Source: a virus
IMG/VR virus record: IMGVR_UViG_3300035698_024397
Location: 1 to 42,809 of that record
DNA length: 42,809 bases
Reading direction: 5' to 3' (one strand)
Below, piece by piece: positions 29,903-38,810 of the stretch (positions are counted from its first letter, which is position 1; each line of letters starts with the position of its first letter). The position numbers and the translations under genes were made by a program. The notes beneath the pieces are model-generated. The model searched no databases. It saw nothing but the letters and a program-made list of their open reading frames with translations, and was not told where the DNA came from.

Positions 29903-30747
29903 TGACTTGGTGGAATAATTCATATCTGTTCAGGCGAGAACTTACACTTGACACAATCAGCAGTGATACATCCCCAATTTCTTCTCTGGTCGAAATTTCT
30001 CTGAATCTTTCTACTCTTATCGCGAATGGAACCATGAGGAGCGATACAGAAGATCTGGAAATCATTTATGAAACAGATGATGCCACTCCTTCTTACAATG
30101 TCCTGGGAAGACTGACAACACAACAGGGTTTTGGCCCTGATCCTACTCTTCATCAATGGATAATTCGATTTCAGACTTCTACGGAGATTCCAGATGCAGG
30201 TAAGGTTTATATGTATTATGGGAATCCAGACTTATCCGATCAACCATCACGTCCTTCATATAGCAACTTGGAAAGACCAATTGATGTATTACCAGACGAT
30301 CCTAAGGTCTCGTATACAAGACCAGGAGAAGATTGGATAGATGGAAGTTCATATATTCCAGGTGCTGTCGCAACATTCTCGTTTTTTGGTCTTTCTGCGG
30401 GTGTAGTCTTGGCAACAGGACAAGAAAAAGGTATTGCCAGAGTGACCGCTTTTCCCAATGTTCCACCTTCTCCAAGTATTGTTGATGTGGATACTTTTAT
30501 ACAGGTGCCAGTTATTAATGATGAATACATAGAGCAATTTTCTGCAACAATCAATGTGGCTACAGATAATGCTTTGGACAGACATGAAATGACAGTAGAA
30601 GTTTTGGGAGAGAAAAATCCTTCATCCCTATCAGAACTCATTGTGATTTCATCATTTACTTATAGCGGTGACGTGATTGCCACAATAGGTTTGGAAGAAT
30701 TAAGACTTGAGAATTGGACTAGTTATGTGGGAGGAGGAATAGAATGA
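29902..30747 (+). CDS. DUF2341-like virion protein, GTG start
   Basis: 281 aa. The N-terminus WWNNSYLFRRELTLDT followed by a beta-rich stretch and YMYYGNPDL (about residue 95-103) fits the DUF2341 domain of secreted and adhesion proteins. The remainder is beta-rich and Ser/Thr/Pro-rich. The GTG start overlaps the previous stop by one base, and the end overlaps the next ATG by four. Likely a receptor-binding or fibre component; no catalytic site is seen. Confidence 0.65.
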   Translation: MTWWNNSYLFRRELTLDTISSDTSPISSLVEISLNLSTLIANGTMRSDTEDLEIIYETDDATPSYNVLGRLTTQQGFGPDPTLHQWIIRFQTSTEIPDAGKVYMYYGNPDLSDQPSRPSYSNLERPIDVLPDDPKVSYTRPGEDWIDGSSYIPGAVATFSFFGLSAGVVLATGQEKGIARVTAFPNVPPSPSIVDVDTFIQVPVINDEYIEQFSATINVATDNALDRHEMTVEVLGEKNPSSLSELIVISSFTYSGDVIATIGLEELRLENWTSYVGGGIE

Positions 30748-32501
30748 CCACTAATTATACAAGAGTTCTGCCTGGATTGGTGCCGGGAGAAAAGTATGTC
30801 ATCAGAGCCAGGACATTGAACGAAAACAATGTGACGTCTGAGTGGACTGACTCTATTCAGCTCACCATCCCATCTAGCGCAGATGAACTATTCGAAGTTC
30901 AGAATATTACAGTGATACCGGGTATCAAGATTCTATATTTGAGTTTTGATCCCAATACAGAAGCCGGACTTGTCGGATATGATATCTATGTCTCAGATAC
31001 TCCTGGTTTTACAGCAGATGCAAATACCTTTGTTAAGACAATCCCACCTACTGATCTGACAGCCGTTGAATTTTTTGCTTACACAGACGCAGCAACTCCT
31101 GGATTATTCCCAATGGAGTCCGGCACAACCTACTATGTTCAATTATATGCTCGTGCCTTCAGTGGTGCTATCTCAGGTTCGGCAACAGAGGTTTCAGGCA
31201 CCCCAGGACAGGTAGATAGCAATACAGTAGAAAGCCTTGTGATTGACAAGCTTCTGGCTGGCAACTTGAATGTTGCTATGACTCTTAATGCAGGTATTAT
31301 CCAAACTGCTGAGACCGGCCAAAGATTCACTATTGATGGAAATAACTTTTATGGATACAGAAGTGATGGAACTACAATTTGGTATGATCTTGATGTTCCA
31401 TCTGAGTCTCTTACTTTTTATTCCAACGAAGCAAGTCCTTCTACTCTGACTATTGACACTAGTGGAATAGTTTTGAATGGCAGCCTAAAAACAGCACTGG
31501 CTGGTTTGCGAACCGAAATAACAACAGGTGTTTTCACGGATAATGATCTACCAGGTGATTTTTTTACTGGCGTAAGATTTCTAACTGGATCCGATATCGA
31601 AACGACCAGTGGATATATTGCTACTAAAGCAAGAGGCTCCACACTAAATCCTTTGATAATGTTTATTAAGGGTCCTTCACTATCAACCATTGAAGGACCA
31701 AGTATAACACTTAGTACTTTAAGTGACTTCGGAAGCAGTATTGGAAACATAGCCATCAACGCTGGTACTCTCAGTGTAGGTGGCCAAATTTATCCCGCAG
31801 GTGGTTCGCAGTCAGCTGCCTTACCCGGTATTCGATTGTCTGGTAGTTTTTTTAACACAGGTATCTATGATGATGGTTTCAATTCAATAGGTTTCACTTT
31901 CCAGGGTACCAAAAGAGGGGCTATGACCAGTGCGGGTCTAAGAATGCTGAATGGTGATGCGACAGCCCCCGCATACTCATTTACTAGCGATACCGATAGT
32001 GGTATGTATTTTTTTAGTGCTAACCGAATCGGATTTGCCACGGCCGGAACCGCCCGCGTCACTATCGGCAATAATGCCCTATCACCCGCCGTCGACAATA
32101 GCTGGGACCTCGGATCAGGAAGCCTCCGCTACGACAACATTTTCGCCACCAATGGCACCATCCAAACCTCTGACCTGCGAGAGAAGACGTTGGTCGACGA
32201 CGTGCTTGGACTCAGCTTCCTTCGCCGCTTGGACTCAATCGCCTACCGTTGGACCGAGGGCGGCATGCGCATCCACCAGAGCTACGGCGCACAGCATGTT
32301 CGTGATGCACTGTGTGCCGAGGGCCACGACCCGGCTGATCATGGAATGTGGATCGTTGCAAGCAATGAAGATGGAGTGATTGATCCTGACGGACGACAGG
32401 GTCTAAGGATGACCGAGATAATCCCGGTGATCGGTCGTTCCGTGGTTGAATTGGAAGATCGCATTACAGCTCTTGAGGAAGCATTAAGATCGAGAGAATA
32501 G
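30744..32501 (+). CDS. Tail-fibre protein with S74 chaperone domain
   Basis: 585 aa. The N-terminus contains FN3-like beta strands (PGLVPGEKYVIRARTLNEN; later TYYVQLYARAFSG). A beta-helix-like middle with repeated Gly/Thr/Ser follows. Residues about 472-585 are a Peptidase_S74 intramolecular chaperone: TSDLREKTLVDDVLGLSFL ... LDSIAYRW ... YGAQHV, ending in a coiled coil (VVELEDRITALEEAL). The domain trimerises the fibre and then cuts itself off at the Ser of SDLREK. Bases near 32,040-32,350 are far richer in G+C than the rest, which suggests the chaperone was acquired separately. Confidence 0.85.
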   Translation: MTTNYTRVLPGLVPGEKYVIRARTLNENNVTSEWTDSIQLTIPSSADELFEVQNITVIPGIKILYLSFDPNTEAGLVGYDIYVSDTPGFTADANTFVKTIPPTDLTAVEFFAYTDAATPGLFPMESGTTYYVQLYARAFSGAISGSATEVSGTPGQVDSNTVESLVIDKLLAGNLNVAMTLNAGIIQTAETGQRFTIDGNNFYGYRSDGTTIWYDLDVPSESLTFYSNEASPSTLTIDTSGIVLNGSLKTALAGLRTEITTGVFTDNDLPGDFFTGVRFLTGSDIETTSGYIATKARGSTLNPLIMFIKGPSLSTIEGPSITLSTLSDFGSSIGNIAINAGTLSVGGQIYPAGGSQSAALPGIRLSGSFFNTGIYDDGFNSIGFTFQGTKRGAMTSAGLRMLNGDATAPAYSFTSDTDSGMYFFSANRIGFATAGTARVTIGNNALSPAVDNSWDLGSGSLRYDNIFATNGTIQTSDLREKTLVDDVLGLSFLRRLDSIAYRWTEGGMRIHQSYGAQHVRDALCAEGHDPADHGMWIVASNEDGVIDPDGRQGLRMTEIIPVIGRSVVELEDRITALEEALRSRE

Positions 32502-32574
32502 TTTAACGCATGTTGCCTTATTATGGTCAAGGCGGTAAAATTAAGTTTGACTTATATATGTTTGGAGATTAAAA

Positions 32575-32748
32575 ATGTCAAAAGAAGAAGAAGTTATAGA
32601 AAAAGAACAACCAGCATTTGCAATTTTTTTATCAAATGATACTTTTGGGTACGAAACAAATATGACCCCAGAGGAAAGCATTTTCTGGTTGGATGTTGTG
32701 AAGACAAGTATTCTTAGTAAGGTGATCGGCGGTAATGAAGATGAGTGA
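32575..32748 (+). CDS. 57-aa acidic protein
   Basis: The ATG at 32575 has GGAG seven bases upstream. It is a Glu/Lys-rich start (SKEEEVIEKEQPAFAIFLS) followed by an aromatic, acidic helix (PEESIFWLDVVKTS). It overlaps the next gene by 14 bases. Identified by SD and overlap only; function unknown. Confidence 0.55.
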   Translation: MSKEEEVIEKEQPAFAIFLSNDTFGYETNMTPEESIFWLDVVKTSILSKVIGGNEDE

Positions 32749-32935
32749 ACAGGTTACAGAACTTAATATTGATGCGGTGATGGAATCTTATAATCAGCGG
32801 ATTTCTGATCTCACCCGTCAACTCATCATGACTAACGCTCAACTTATACAGGTTAAGAAGGAAAATGAAGAACTTTTACAGGTTCAGAAAATGATGAAAG
32901 AAGAAAAGCCGCCCACACAATCAATTAGTGGCTAG
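32735..32935 (+). CDS. 66-aa coiled-coil protein
   Basis: A continuous amphipathic coiled coil (ITDLTRQL- and NAQLIQVKKENEELLQVQ-like heptads, residues 14-55) with a short Pro/Ser tail. The ATG at 32741 is an alternative start. Small coiled coils of this kind can act as fibre-attachment or scaffolding factors. It precedes the portal unit and is followed by a GTTCCTG-T-CAGGAAC hairpin (32935-32949). Confidence 0.55.
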   Translation: MKMSEQVTELNIDAVMESYNQRISDLTRQLIMTNAQLIQVKKENEELLQVQKMMKEEKPPTQSISG

Positions 32936-32971
32936 TTCCTGTCAGGAACATTCAGAGTAACATATCACATA

Positions 32972-32980
32972 TTACTATAA
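32972..32980 (+). promoter_or_regulatory. Late promoter-like element A (portal)
   Basis: TTACTATAA followed by A, 36 bases before the portal ATG. Preceded by a GTTCCTGTCAGGAAC palindrome; an AAACCC/GGGTTT hairpin lies just downstream. No -35 box at the usual distance. The same 9-mer occurs three more times before late genes (see 36273, 39926, 40816). Confidence 0.55.
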
Positions 32981-33016
32981 ACCCGAACGAGTTCACTGGG
33001 TTTTATAGGGGTTTAT

Positions 33017-34636
33017 ATGGCTTTAGCCGACTTTCTACCATTTAGAAGTTCCCAGACAAGGTCTGTTCTAGAAGATCTTGATCCAGAAGAGCGCAAACAG
33101 ATAAGTACTGTTATGCGTATAGCTTCTCTCGCCTTGGGACAGAATAATACGCTGACTTCTTTCCATTCCGGCAGAAGAAGAGTCTTTGAAGAACCAGAAC
33201 AAGACCTCAGTCGTATATACAATGCAATCGATGCTGACTCATATGCAAAAAGAGCTTTCGGGAAATACAATGAACTCTTTTGGAAAGAAGGCTGGGAGAT
33301 AGTCAGCGAAAACTCTGATGCTGTTGATTATCTCTGGCAACGAATAGATTACCTTGAAATCGCGATGAAGCGACCTTTCCAAGAGTTTTTGATCGAGGCA
33401 ATTGATCAACTCATCAAATTCTCCAATGTCTTCATTGTCAAAGCAAGAGGCGACCTCAATCCATACTATCCCGGTAAGCTGCGTTCCCCAGAAGGCAAAG
33501 AAAACATTGCTGGCTATTATGTACTGCCTACAGAAACCATTGAGATTCTGAGAGACAGACATAATCGACCCATTGCCTATAGACAAAATACGACTTTGAG
33601 CGAGAGTTCATATTCGAACAACAGAATGCCAAGATGGCCAGCTGAAGATGTAATACATATACACATTGATAAAAAGCCTGGTCGAGCATTCGGAACTCCT
33701 TTCGTCTCGGCTTCGCTGGAAGACATCATTGCCCTCAGACAAATTGAGGAAGATATTCAGAATCTCATACATAGAGAACTCTTCCCCCTATATAAATACA
33801 AAATAGGCACAGACGATAGGCCAGCATCAAAAGATGAGATCGACCAAGCCGAGATAGAGCTTGAGTCACTCAGAACCGAAGGTGGCTTGATCATGCCACA
33901 TCGTCATGATCTTGAAGCTGTTGGGGGACAAGAAAATGTTCTAGATATAGATCCTTTCCTTTCCCACTTCAAGCAGAGAGTCGCAATTGGTCTTGGTGTT
34001 TTCCCTCATCATTTGGGTATGACCATGGATGGTGGCAATAGGTCATTGACTGATCGACTTGATGCATCTCTTTATGATTCAGTAAAGCATATTCAAAAGA
34101 TAGTCGCTGACAATATCAGATTCCATATATTTAATGATCTTTTATGGGAAGGTAATTATGATCCTTTCGTCAGTCCGCACAGGAGTGACATGTCAGATCG
34201 TTGTGAATTAGAATTTAACGAAATTGATATCGATACTATGGTCAAGAAAGAGACTCACACCATTCAGAAGTTCTCATCTAATCTGATTACCGGTGAAGAA
34301 GCAAGACTGCAACTTAATATGAAGCCTGAATTGGATGAGTCCAAAACACAGGCTGCTTTAATGGCTAGAATGATGCCCGACCAGCCCAGTAAAACTTCTG
34401 GTGAGGGCGGCGGGGAGCCTAAGATTATAGACGTGACTCCCACATCAGCCAAGAGAACTCCCTCAATAGGTGGAGCACCCAATGCTCCCAACACGAACAA
34501 AGGAGCAAACAATATAATTAGACCAGCTAATCAGTTTGGCAGAAGAAATTCTCCAAATATTAGACGTTCGGAAGATGAACTTGATATCCTGGAAGAAGTT
34601 ATAAGTTTACTAGATGAAGATGATTTTGAGGAGTGA
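33017..34636 (+). CDS. Portal protein
   Basis: 539 aa. It has the portal fold's typical run: long polar N-terminus, YVLPTETIEILRDRHNRPIAY, the DVIHIHIDKKPGRAFGTPFVSAS clip/stem part, a helical stem (EDIQNLIHRELF), and DIDPFLSHFKQRVAIGLGVFP with a downstream LDASLYDSVKHIQ. The C-terminal 100 residues are low-complexity and acidic at the end. Portals form the dodecameric ring through which TerL pumps DNA. The SD is AGGGG, and a late promoter element is 36 bases upstream. Confidence 0.88.
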   Translation: MALADFLPFRSSQTRSVLEDLDPEERKQISTVMRIASLALGQNNTLTSFHSGRRRVFEEPEQDLSRIYNAIDADSYAKRAFGKYNELFWKEGWEIVSENSDAVDYLWQRIDYLEIAMKRPFQEFLIEAIDQLIKFSNVFIVKARGDLNPYYPGKLRSPEGKENIAGYYVLPTETIEILRDRHNRPIAYRQNTTLSESSYSNNRMPRWPAEDVIHIHIDKKPGRAFGTPFVSASLEDIIALRQIEEDIQNLIHRELFPLYKYKIGTDDRPASKDEIDQAEIELESLRTEGGLIMPHRHDLEAVGGQENVLDIDPFLSHFKQRVAIGLGVFPHHLGMTMDGGNRSLTDRLDASLYDSVKHIQKIVADNIRFHIFNDLLWEGNYDPFVSPHRSDMSDRCELEFNEIDIDTMVKKETHTIQKFSSNLITGEEARLQLNMKPELDESKTQAALMARMMPDQPSKTSGEGGGEPKIIDVTPTSAKRTPSIGGAPNAPNTNKGANNIIRPANQFGRRNSPNIRRSEDELDILEEVISLLDEDDFEE

Positions 34637-34638
34637 AC

Positions 34639-34977
34639 ATGATCAATCTCAAAGACAGTGGTGCTAGACCAGGTAGAAATCCGGCTGCAGTATACCAACT
34701 CAGAGATGATAAGTATGAAGGTTTTGTCATAGCAGTTGAGAACAACCAGACGCAGTTGGCAGTTGAATACGCAGCTCATCTTGTGCGAGAACTTATTGTA
34801 GAAGTCAATGCGCTTCGAGAAGAAGTTGACCAATTGAAGCCTCCCGCCGAAGAAGAAACTCCTGAAGAATCGAAGCCTAAGGCCACAAAAGCTACTAAAG
34901 CCACGAAGGCCACGAAGAAGACAGCAGCTTCTGCATCTAAAACAGAAGAAGAATCAGAACCGGTAGATGAGAGTTGA
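34639..34977 (+). CDS. 112-aa protein with KAT repeats
   Basis: The ATG at 34639 has GAGGAG seven bases upstream; an earlier GTG lies inside this SD. The first 65 residues are a small alpha/beta domain ending in a coiled coil. The last 45 residues are disordered and contain KATKATKATKATKK followed by an acidic end. It may be a head-assembly or connector accessory protein. The tail repeats suggest slippage-prone DNA. No recognised family. Confidence 0.6.
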   Translation: MINLKDSGARPGRNPAAVYQLRDDKYEGFVIAVENNQTQLAVEYAAHLVRELIVEVNALREEVDQLKPPAEEETPEESKPKATKATKATKATKKTAASASKTEEESEPVDES

Positions 34978-35197
34978 GTTCTTAGGAGGCCCTAGAGACG
35001 GAGACTATACGTATCAAAACTATAGTCCTCCGACCCTTTTCTATATGCCCGCTTCTCAAGAAGTATCATCCTTTTATAGGAAGCCGGTTTCTCAGGAAGC
35101 GACATATATGTTTGCTGAATATTATGTTTATGAGCTTTCCGAACCGGTAGAGGGACATTCATATACCTATAAATATATAGGAATGAAAAATGGCTGA
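34967..35197 (+). CDS. 76-aa beta-rich protein with GGPRDG motif
   Basis: It begins MRVEFLGGPRDGDYTYQNYSPP and continues with many Tyr/Ser/Glu. Short phage proteins with this 'L-x-GGP-x-DG' beginning are common among actinophages. They are beta-rich and of unknown function. It overlaps the upstream gene by eleven bases and the downstream by eight. Confidence 0.6.
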   Translation: MRVEFLGGPRDGDYTYQNYSPPTLFYMPASQEVSSFYRKPVSQEATYMFAEYYVYELSEPVEGHSYTYKYIGMKNG

Positions 35198-35498
35198 TAG
35201 AAGACATCTCGTGGAGTCCGAACTGAAGTCGAGTTTCATTCTTGAGATTTCACAGGCAGAGATCAAACTGCTCTTGCAATTAGTCTTACTTTATCAAGCT
35301 GATAAACCAAATTCAGAATTGGCCAAGATATTTTTGACCAATATCAGACAACAGACAGATATACCAACAAGCCGTATTCTAAATAATGTTTATACAAAAA
35401 TTCTAGAAGTTGATTTGAGAAGTAATAGACATTTATGTAAACTGGAATCTGTACCGTACATCCCATATGAAGAGTGTGAAAAAGAATGCCAAGATTGA
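35190..35498 (+). CDS. 102-aa helical protein
   Basis: It has AGGA seven bases upstream of the ATG. The protein is helical, Leu-rich (AEIKLLLQLVLLYQADKPNSELAKIFLTNIRQQTDI), and ends in a Cys/Glu tail (YEECEKECQD). No recognised family. It is coupled to the glycosyltransferase gene by a 13-base overlap, so a role together with it is possible. Confidence 0.55.
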   Translation: MADRRHLVESELKSSFILEISQAEIKLLLQLVLLYQADKPNSELAKIFLTNIRQQTDIPTSRILNNVYTKILEVDLRSNRHLCKLESVPYIPYEECEKECQD

Positions 35499-36247
35499 TA
35501 ATAGGTTGTCCGGTTTTTAGAAGAGAGTGGATTTTACGTTATTGGTTCGAGTGTATAGAGAACCAAACTTTTCCTTTGTCAGATATGGGTTTCATATTTG
35601 AATTAGGGCCAGACGACGATGCAACTCATAATATTATCTTTGATTGGCAGGCGCAACATCCTGAAGTTTCAGTCTTCGATGCACGCATAGATACAAGTGG
35701 AGAACACCACGAACATCCTGAAGGACATCGTAAGTGGAGCTATCCCAAATATCAAAAGATGATAGAGATGCGGAATAATCTCTTGGAGAGAGTTCGTTGT
35801 ATAGGTCCCGAAAAATACTTTTCATTGGATTCAGATATATTACTGCAAGACAAGACAACAATAGAACAGCTTTGGGAACTCACAGAACGTGAACACATAG
35901 ATGCTGTTTCACCACTGATGTACATGACCCCCAAAGGTACAGAATATCCATCGGTAATGAGCTGGGTACCCGGTCCTCCCGGCAAAGCTAGAAGAGTACA
36001 TGAGCAATATAATATCGGAAAACTTTTCCAAGCAGATGTAATTATGGCCGCAAAGATGATGTCTAAGCCAGTTTACAATACTATTAACTATAGTTTCAAC
36101 AAACAAGGCGAAGACCTAGGTTGGTCTGAAGAGTGCGCAAAAAACGACTTCAAGCTTTGGAGTGCCTCCTATTTACACGGTGCACATATCATGTCTAGGA
36201 ACGATTTAGAAAGATTTCTTATACATGGTGATGAGAGAATCCCATAA
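35486..36247 (+). CDS. Glycosyltransferase, GT-A/Anp1-like
   Basis: 253 aa. It opens with LIIGCPVFRREWILRYWFECIENQ, the N-terminal Rossmann-like strand and helix of GT-A enzymes. It has MRNNLLERVRCIGPEKYFSLDSDILL, where DSD is the metal-binding DxD. A C-terminal EDLGWSEECAKNDFKLW holds the acidic catalytic region. The closest motif match is to Anp1-type transferases. It would add a sugar from a nucleotide-sugar to a protein or base. Lying between portal and capsid genes, it may glycosylate virion proteins; DNA-base glycosylation is an alternative. Confidence 0.75.
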   Translation: MPRLIIGCPVFRREWILRYWFECIENQTFPLSDMGFIFELGPDDDATHNIIFDWQAQHPEVSVFDARIDTSGEHHEHPEGHRKWSYPKYQKMIEMRNNLLERVRCIGPEKYFSLDSDILLQDKTTIEQLWELTEREHIDAVSPLMYMTPKGTEYPSVMSWVPGPPGKARRVHEQYNIGKLFQADVIMAAKMMSKPVYNTINYSFNKQGEDLGWSEECAKNDFKLWSASYLHGAHIMSRNDLERFLIHGDERIP

Positions 36248-36272
36248 AAACTTATATAACGAATAACGATTA

Positions 36273-36281
36273 TTACTATAA
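36273..36281 (+). promoter_or_regulatory. Late promoter-like element B (protease/capsid operon)
   Basis: TTACTATAA followed by T, 33 bases before the protease-scaffold ATG. AT-rich sequence upstream, no -35 box seen. Confidence 0.55.
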
Positions 36282-36314
36282 TGCTTAGTCCTTTATATCA
36301 TTTGGAGATATTTC

Positions 36315-37988
36315 ATGGCTGGATATGAATTTACGGAGCACGTCACATACAAGGTGCCCGACGTATTTGAAGAATTGAATTCCTTCAATGAAGGCACGTT
36401 TGCTGAGAGCCATGGGCTGCTTATTGAGATCGCAGCTATTCATGAAGGCCTTACGCAGAACTATACATTCTATACCGAACAGGAATTGGAAGCATCTCTT
36501 ACAAGCTGGACCAATCCTTATCCGAAACCAATTATTATAAACCACGATCTTAATGGGGATCCACTTGGCCGAATAATGGGAGCGAGAGTTGCCAAAGAAG
36601 CCGATGGAACCCCATTTGTGCAATTGCAGGCCGCTATTACTAGCGTTGAAGCAATGCAGAGAATCAAAGACAGACGTTACTTGACTGGTTCTGTTGGCGG
36701 AAAAGCCGAAGAGGCAGTATGTAGTATCTGTGATGTCGACTGGGCAAGTGAATCCCAGAAGCGCTGTAAGCATAAGCGAGGCCAAGTCTACTCCGGTAAA
36801 TTAGCCGCTCTTCATATGCGAGGGATTCAATGGAAAGAGTATTCTTTCGTCAATGCTCCCTCAGACATGCGTTCTGGAGTGACTTCTGCATCTGTTAATG
36901 AGTCCGAGAATAATCAGGATTGGGTGCGCCCAATTCGGTTCATCGTTTTGGACTTGGATAATCAAGATGTTGTGCAACTCAATGAATCTGCAGCAAGTAC
37001 AGATGTTTTGAGCACGCTCAAGAAAAAAGATATGAATCCAATGTACTTAGGACTCAAAGGCTCTTACCTTTCCGTAATGGCCGTTGAGGAAAGTTTAAGT
37101 GAAAATATTGATAATTCCGATACCTCTGATACTACAGGTAATGAGGTTGATATTCAATCACAGGAGAACCCCATGCCAAAAGCAGTTTCAGAGGAAGCCG
37201 AAATCGATCAAGATGATGACATCTTGGCCGCGGTCGAATCCCTAGAAGAGGAAGTAACCGATCCTGTCGAAGAAGCTGAAGTCGAGGCTGAGGCTGAGAT
37301 TGTTTCGGAAGACGAAGATTCTGAGTCAGTAAAAGAAGATGAACAAACCGAGGTTACCTCAGAAGAGGAAGCCGTTAATGAGGATGTTGATTCTGACAAT
37401 ACTGATGATGAGACCACATCAGAAGAGTCCGAGAAGTCTGAAGATGACGAGTCTGAAGACGTGACTGAATCCGAAGTTGCCGAAGAGGCAACCGAGGAAG
37501 TCACTGAAGAGGAAACTGATGAGGAAGAAATTCAAGAACCAGTAGAAGCAAGTGAGCAGGCTGATGAGACAGAACTCGAAGAGGAAGACCCCGTTGAGTT
37601 ACCAGTTGAAGAGCTAAAGTCACGAGTTGAAGTTCTTGAAGATGAAAACGCCCGGTTAAAGAGGCTTGTCAAGCGTCATCTGGTTGAAGATGTCGTCAAT
37701 CGCAAGATCTCTGTGGGCATTGTCAATCCCGAGGATCGCAAGGAAGCTATTGAAGAACATTTCGAAAGAACTGCTTCGTCTCTAGTGGATACAATGCGTG
37801 ATCTTGAGGGTATGACTTCTATTGAAAGGGAAGCTGGTACAGTTCCTCAGATAGAAGAAACATCTATTGCACTAAATCAAAAGAACGCATCATTCGTTGA
37901 TGAGGCTGAAGAAGATTCACTAGACCCCAATGAGAAAGCTGAAAACTTCCTCGTTGATGTCTTGATGGGTCGTAAGCAGCTCCCGTAA
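36315..37988 (+). CDS. Capsid maturation protease fused to scaffold
   Basis: 557 aa. Residues 1-200 look like a prohead protease: PKPIIINHDLNGDPLGRIMGA with a candidate His, and RRYLTGSVGGK with a candidate Ser. A CSICDVDWASESQKRCKH insertion could hold zinc. Residues about 280-480 are an extremely acidic, repetitive Glu/Asp/Val/Ser region, followed by a coiled coil (VEELKSRVEVLEDENARLKRLV) and a helical end, as in scaffolding domains. Scaffold is cleaved and lost when the capsid matures. GGAG lies seven bases before the start. An internal start is annotated separately. Confidence 0.72.
   Translation: MAGYEFTEHVTYKVPDVFEELNSFNEGTFAESHGLLIEIAAIHEGLTQNYTFYTEQELEASLTSWTNPYPKPIIINHDLNGDPLGRIMGARVAKEADGTPFVQLQAAITSVEAMQRIKDRRYLTGSVGGKAEEAVCSICDVDWASESQKRCKHKRGQVYSGKLAALHMRGIQWKEYSFVNAPSDMRSGVTSASVNESENNQDWVRPIRFIVLDLDNQDVVQLNESAASTDVLSTLKKKDMNPMYLGLKGSYLSVMAVEESLSENIDNSDTSDTTGNEVDIQSQENPMPKAVSEEAEIDQDDDILAAVESLEEEVTDPVEEAEVEAEAEIVSEDEDSESVKEDEQTEVTSEEEAVNEDVDSDNTDDETTSEESEKSEDDESEDVTESEVAEEATEEVTEEETDEEEIQEPVEASEQADETELEEEDPVELPVEELKSRVEVLEDENARLKRLVKRHLVEDVVNRKISVGIVNPEDRKEAIEEHFERTASSLVDTMRDLEGMTSIEREAGTVPQIEETSIALNQKNASFVDEAEEDSLDPNEKAENFLVDVLMGRKQLP
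37173..37988 (+). CDS. Nested scaffold protein (internal start)
   Basis: Met287 of the protease-scaffold ORF (37173) has AGGAG seven bases upstream, where a random position would not. Initiation here yields 271 aa of the acidic and coiled-coil part alone. This is the same arrangement as lambda C/Nu3, where a nested in-frame start provides extra scaffold without protease. The acidic composition, coiled coil and C-terminal helices fit a scaffold core. Confidence 0.6.
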   Translation: MPKAVSEEAEIDQDDDILAAVESLEEEVTDPVEEAEVEAEAEIVSEDEDSESVKEDEQTEVTSEEEAVNEDVDSDNTDDETTSEESEKSEDDESEDVTESEVAEEATEEVTEEETDEEEIQEPVEASEQADETELEEEDPVELPVEELKSRVEVLEDENARLKRLVKRHLVEDVVNRKISVGIVNPEDRKEAIEEHFERTASSLVDTMRDLEGMTSIEREAGTVPQIEETSIALNQKNASFVDEAEEDSLDPNEKAENFLVDVLMGRKQLP

Positions 37989-38007
37989 CTAAAATAGGAG
38001 AATTAAA

Positions 38008-38781
38008 ATGACTCTAGGTCAATTCCGCAAAACATATGGCAAGAACGGTTCCGGTCGCTTCGTAGTCTCTGAGGGTGTTGCACCTTCGGCCTACCTGCTT
38101 CCTCACCCGGGTCTGCCCACATGGTACCTTGACATTGAAGACGATCGTTTCGAGACCGTCATCCCCAAGGGTACTATTCTCTCGGTCGTCAGAGATTCCA
38201 ATGATGACTCCCGTATTGTGCCAGCTAATGGTACTGCAGTCGCCCAGGTTTGGGGAGACGCCGATACCGTGAACCTGCAAACAGGTGCAACGCCTACTGA
38301 CGTTTCTGGTGACACTGATACTGTTACCGTTCCTGCTCGCTCCGTTCCAATCGGTTGCGCACAATATGACCTGCACCGTCCTTTCGATAAGGGCACCTCA
38401 CAGGGCGCAGGCTGGATCACCCATGGTTATGTCGAGTGGCCGATGGTTCAGTCCATCCACAATGACATCCAGGTTGGCGATCTTGTCCGTCCTGATCACA
38501 TGGGGCGTGCAGTTCCAGTTGCACCAACTGCTCTCGGTAACAACACCGAACTCTCCAACTATCCGTATCTTGCCGTTGGTAAGGTCATTGAGACGGAGTA
38601 CTTTGCGACCAACTTTGATGATGGTCTCTTGAGCTACATGCAACTACCTTCTGATCCTGGTGCGCTTGCCACAGTGTTTGAGCTTACCAAGATTGGACCG
38701 AATACAGGCAAGCTCGGCATTCGTGCCAATCTTGACACCGCTGATGTTATCGGCGCATTCCGAGTCTCACTGACTCTCTGA
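38008..38781 (+). CDS. Putative capsid decoration or head protein
   Basis: 257 aa with AGGAG seven bases upstream of the ATG, between scaffold and major capsid genes, the usual place for a decoration protein. It is beta-rich, with few charged runs (VPKGTILSVVRDSNDDSRIVPANGTAVAQVW) and several Gly-Asp turns, consistent with a compact trimeric cement protein. A head-stabilising role comes from position and composition; no family signature is recognised. Confidence 0.6.
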   Translation: MTLGQFRKTYGKNGSGRFVVSEGVAPSAYLLPHPGLPTWYLDIEDDRFETVIPKGTILSVVRDSNDDSRIVPANGTAVAQVWGDADTVNLQTGATPTDVSGDTDTVTVPARSVPIGCAQYDLHRPFDKGTSQGAGWITHGYVEWPMVQSIHNDIQVGDLVRPDHMGRAVPVAPTALGNNTELSNYPYLAVGKVIETEYFATNFDDGLLSYMQLPSDPGALATVFELTKIGPNTGKLGIRANLDTADVIGAFRVSLTL

Positions 38782-38810
38782 TCATAATTCAAATAGGAGG
38801 ATATAATATA

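Noticed and set aside
37208-37504. 98-codon Ser-rich minus-strand frame
   Set aside because: Antisense of the Glu/Asp codons of the scaffold; low-complexity shadow.
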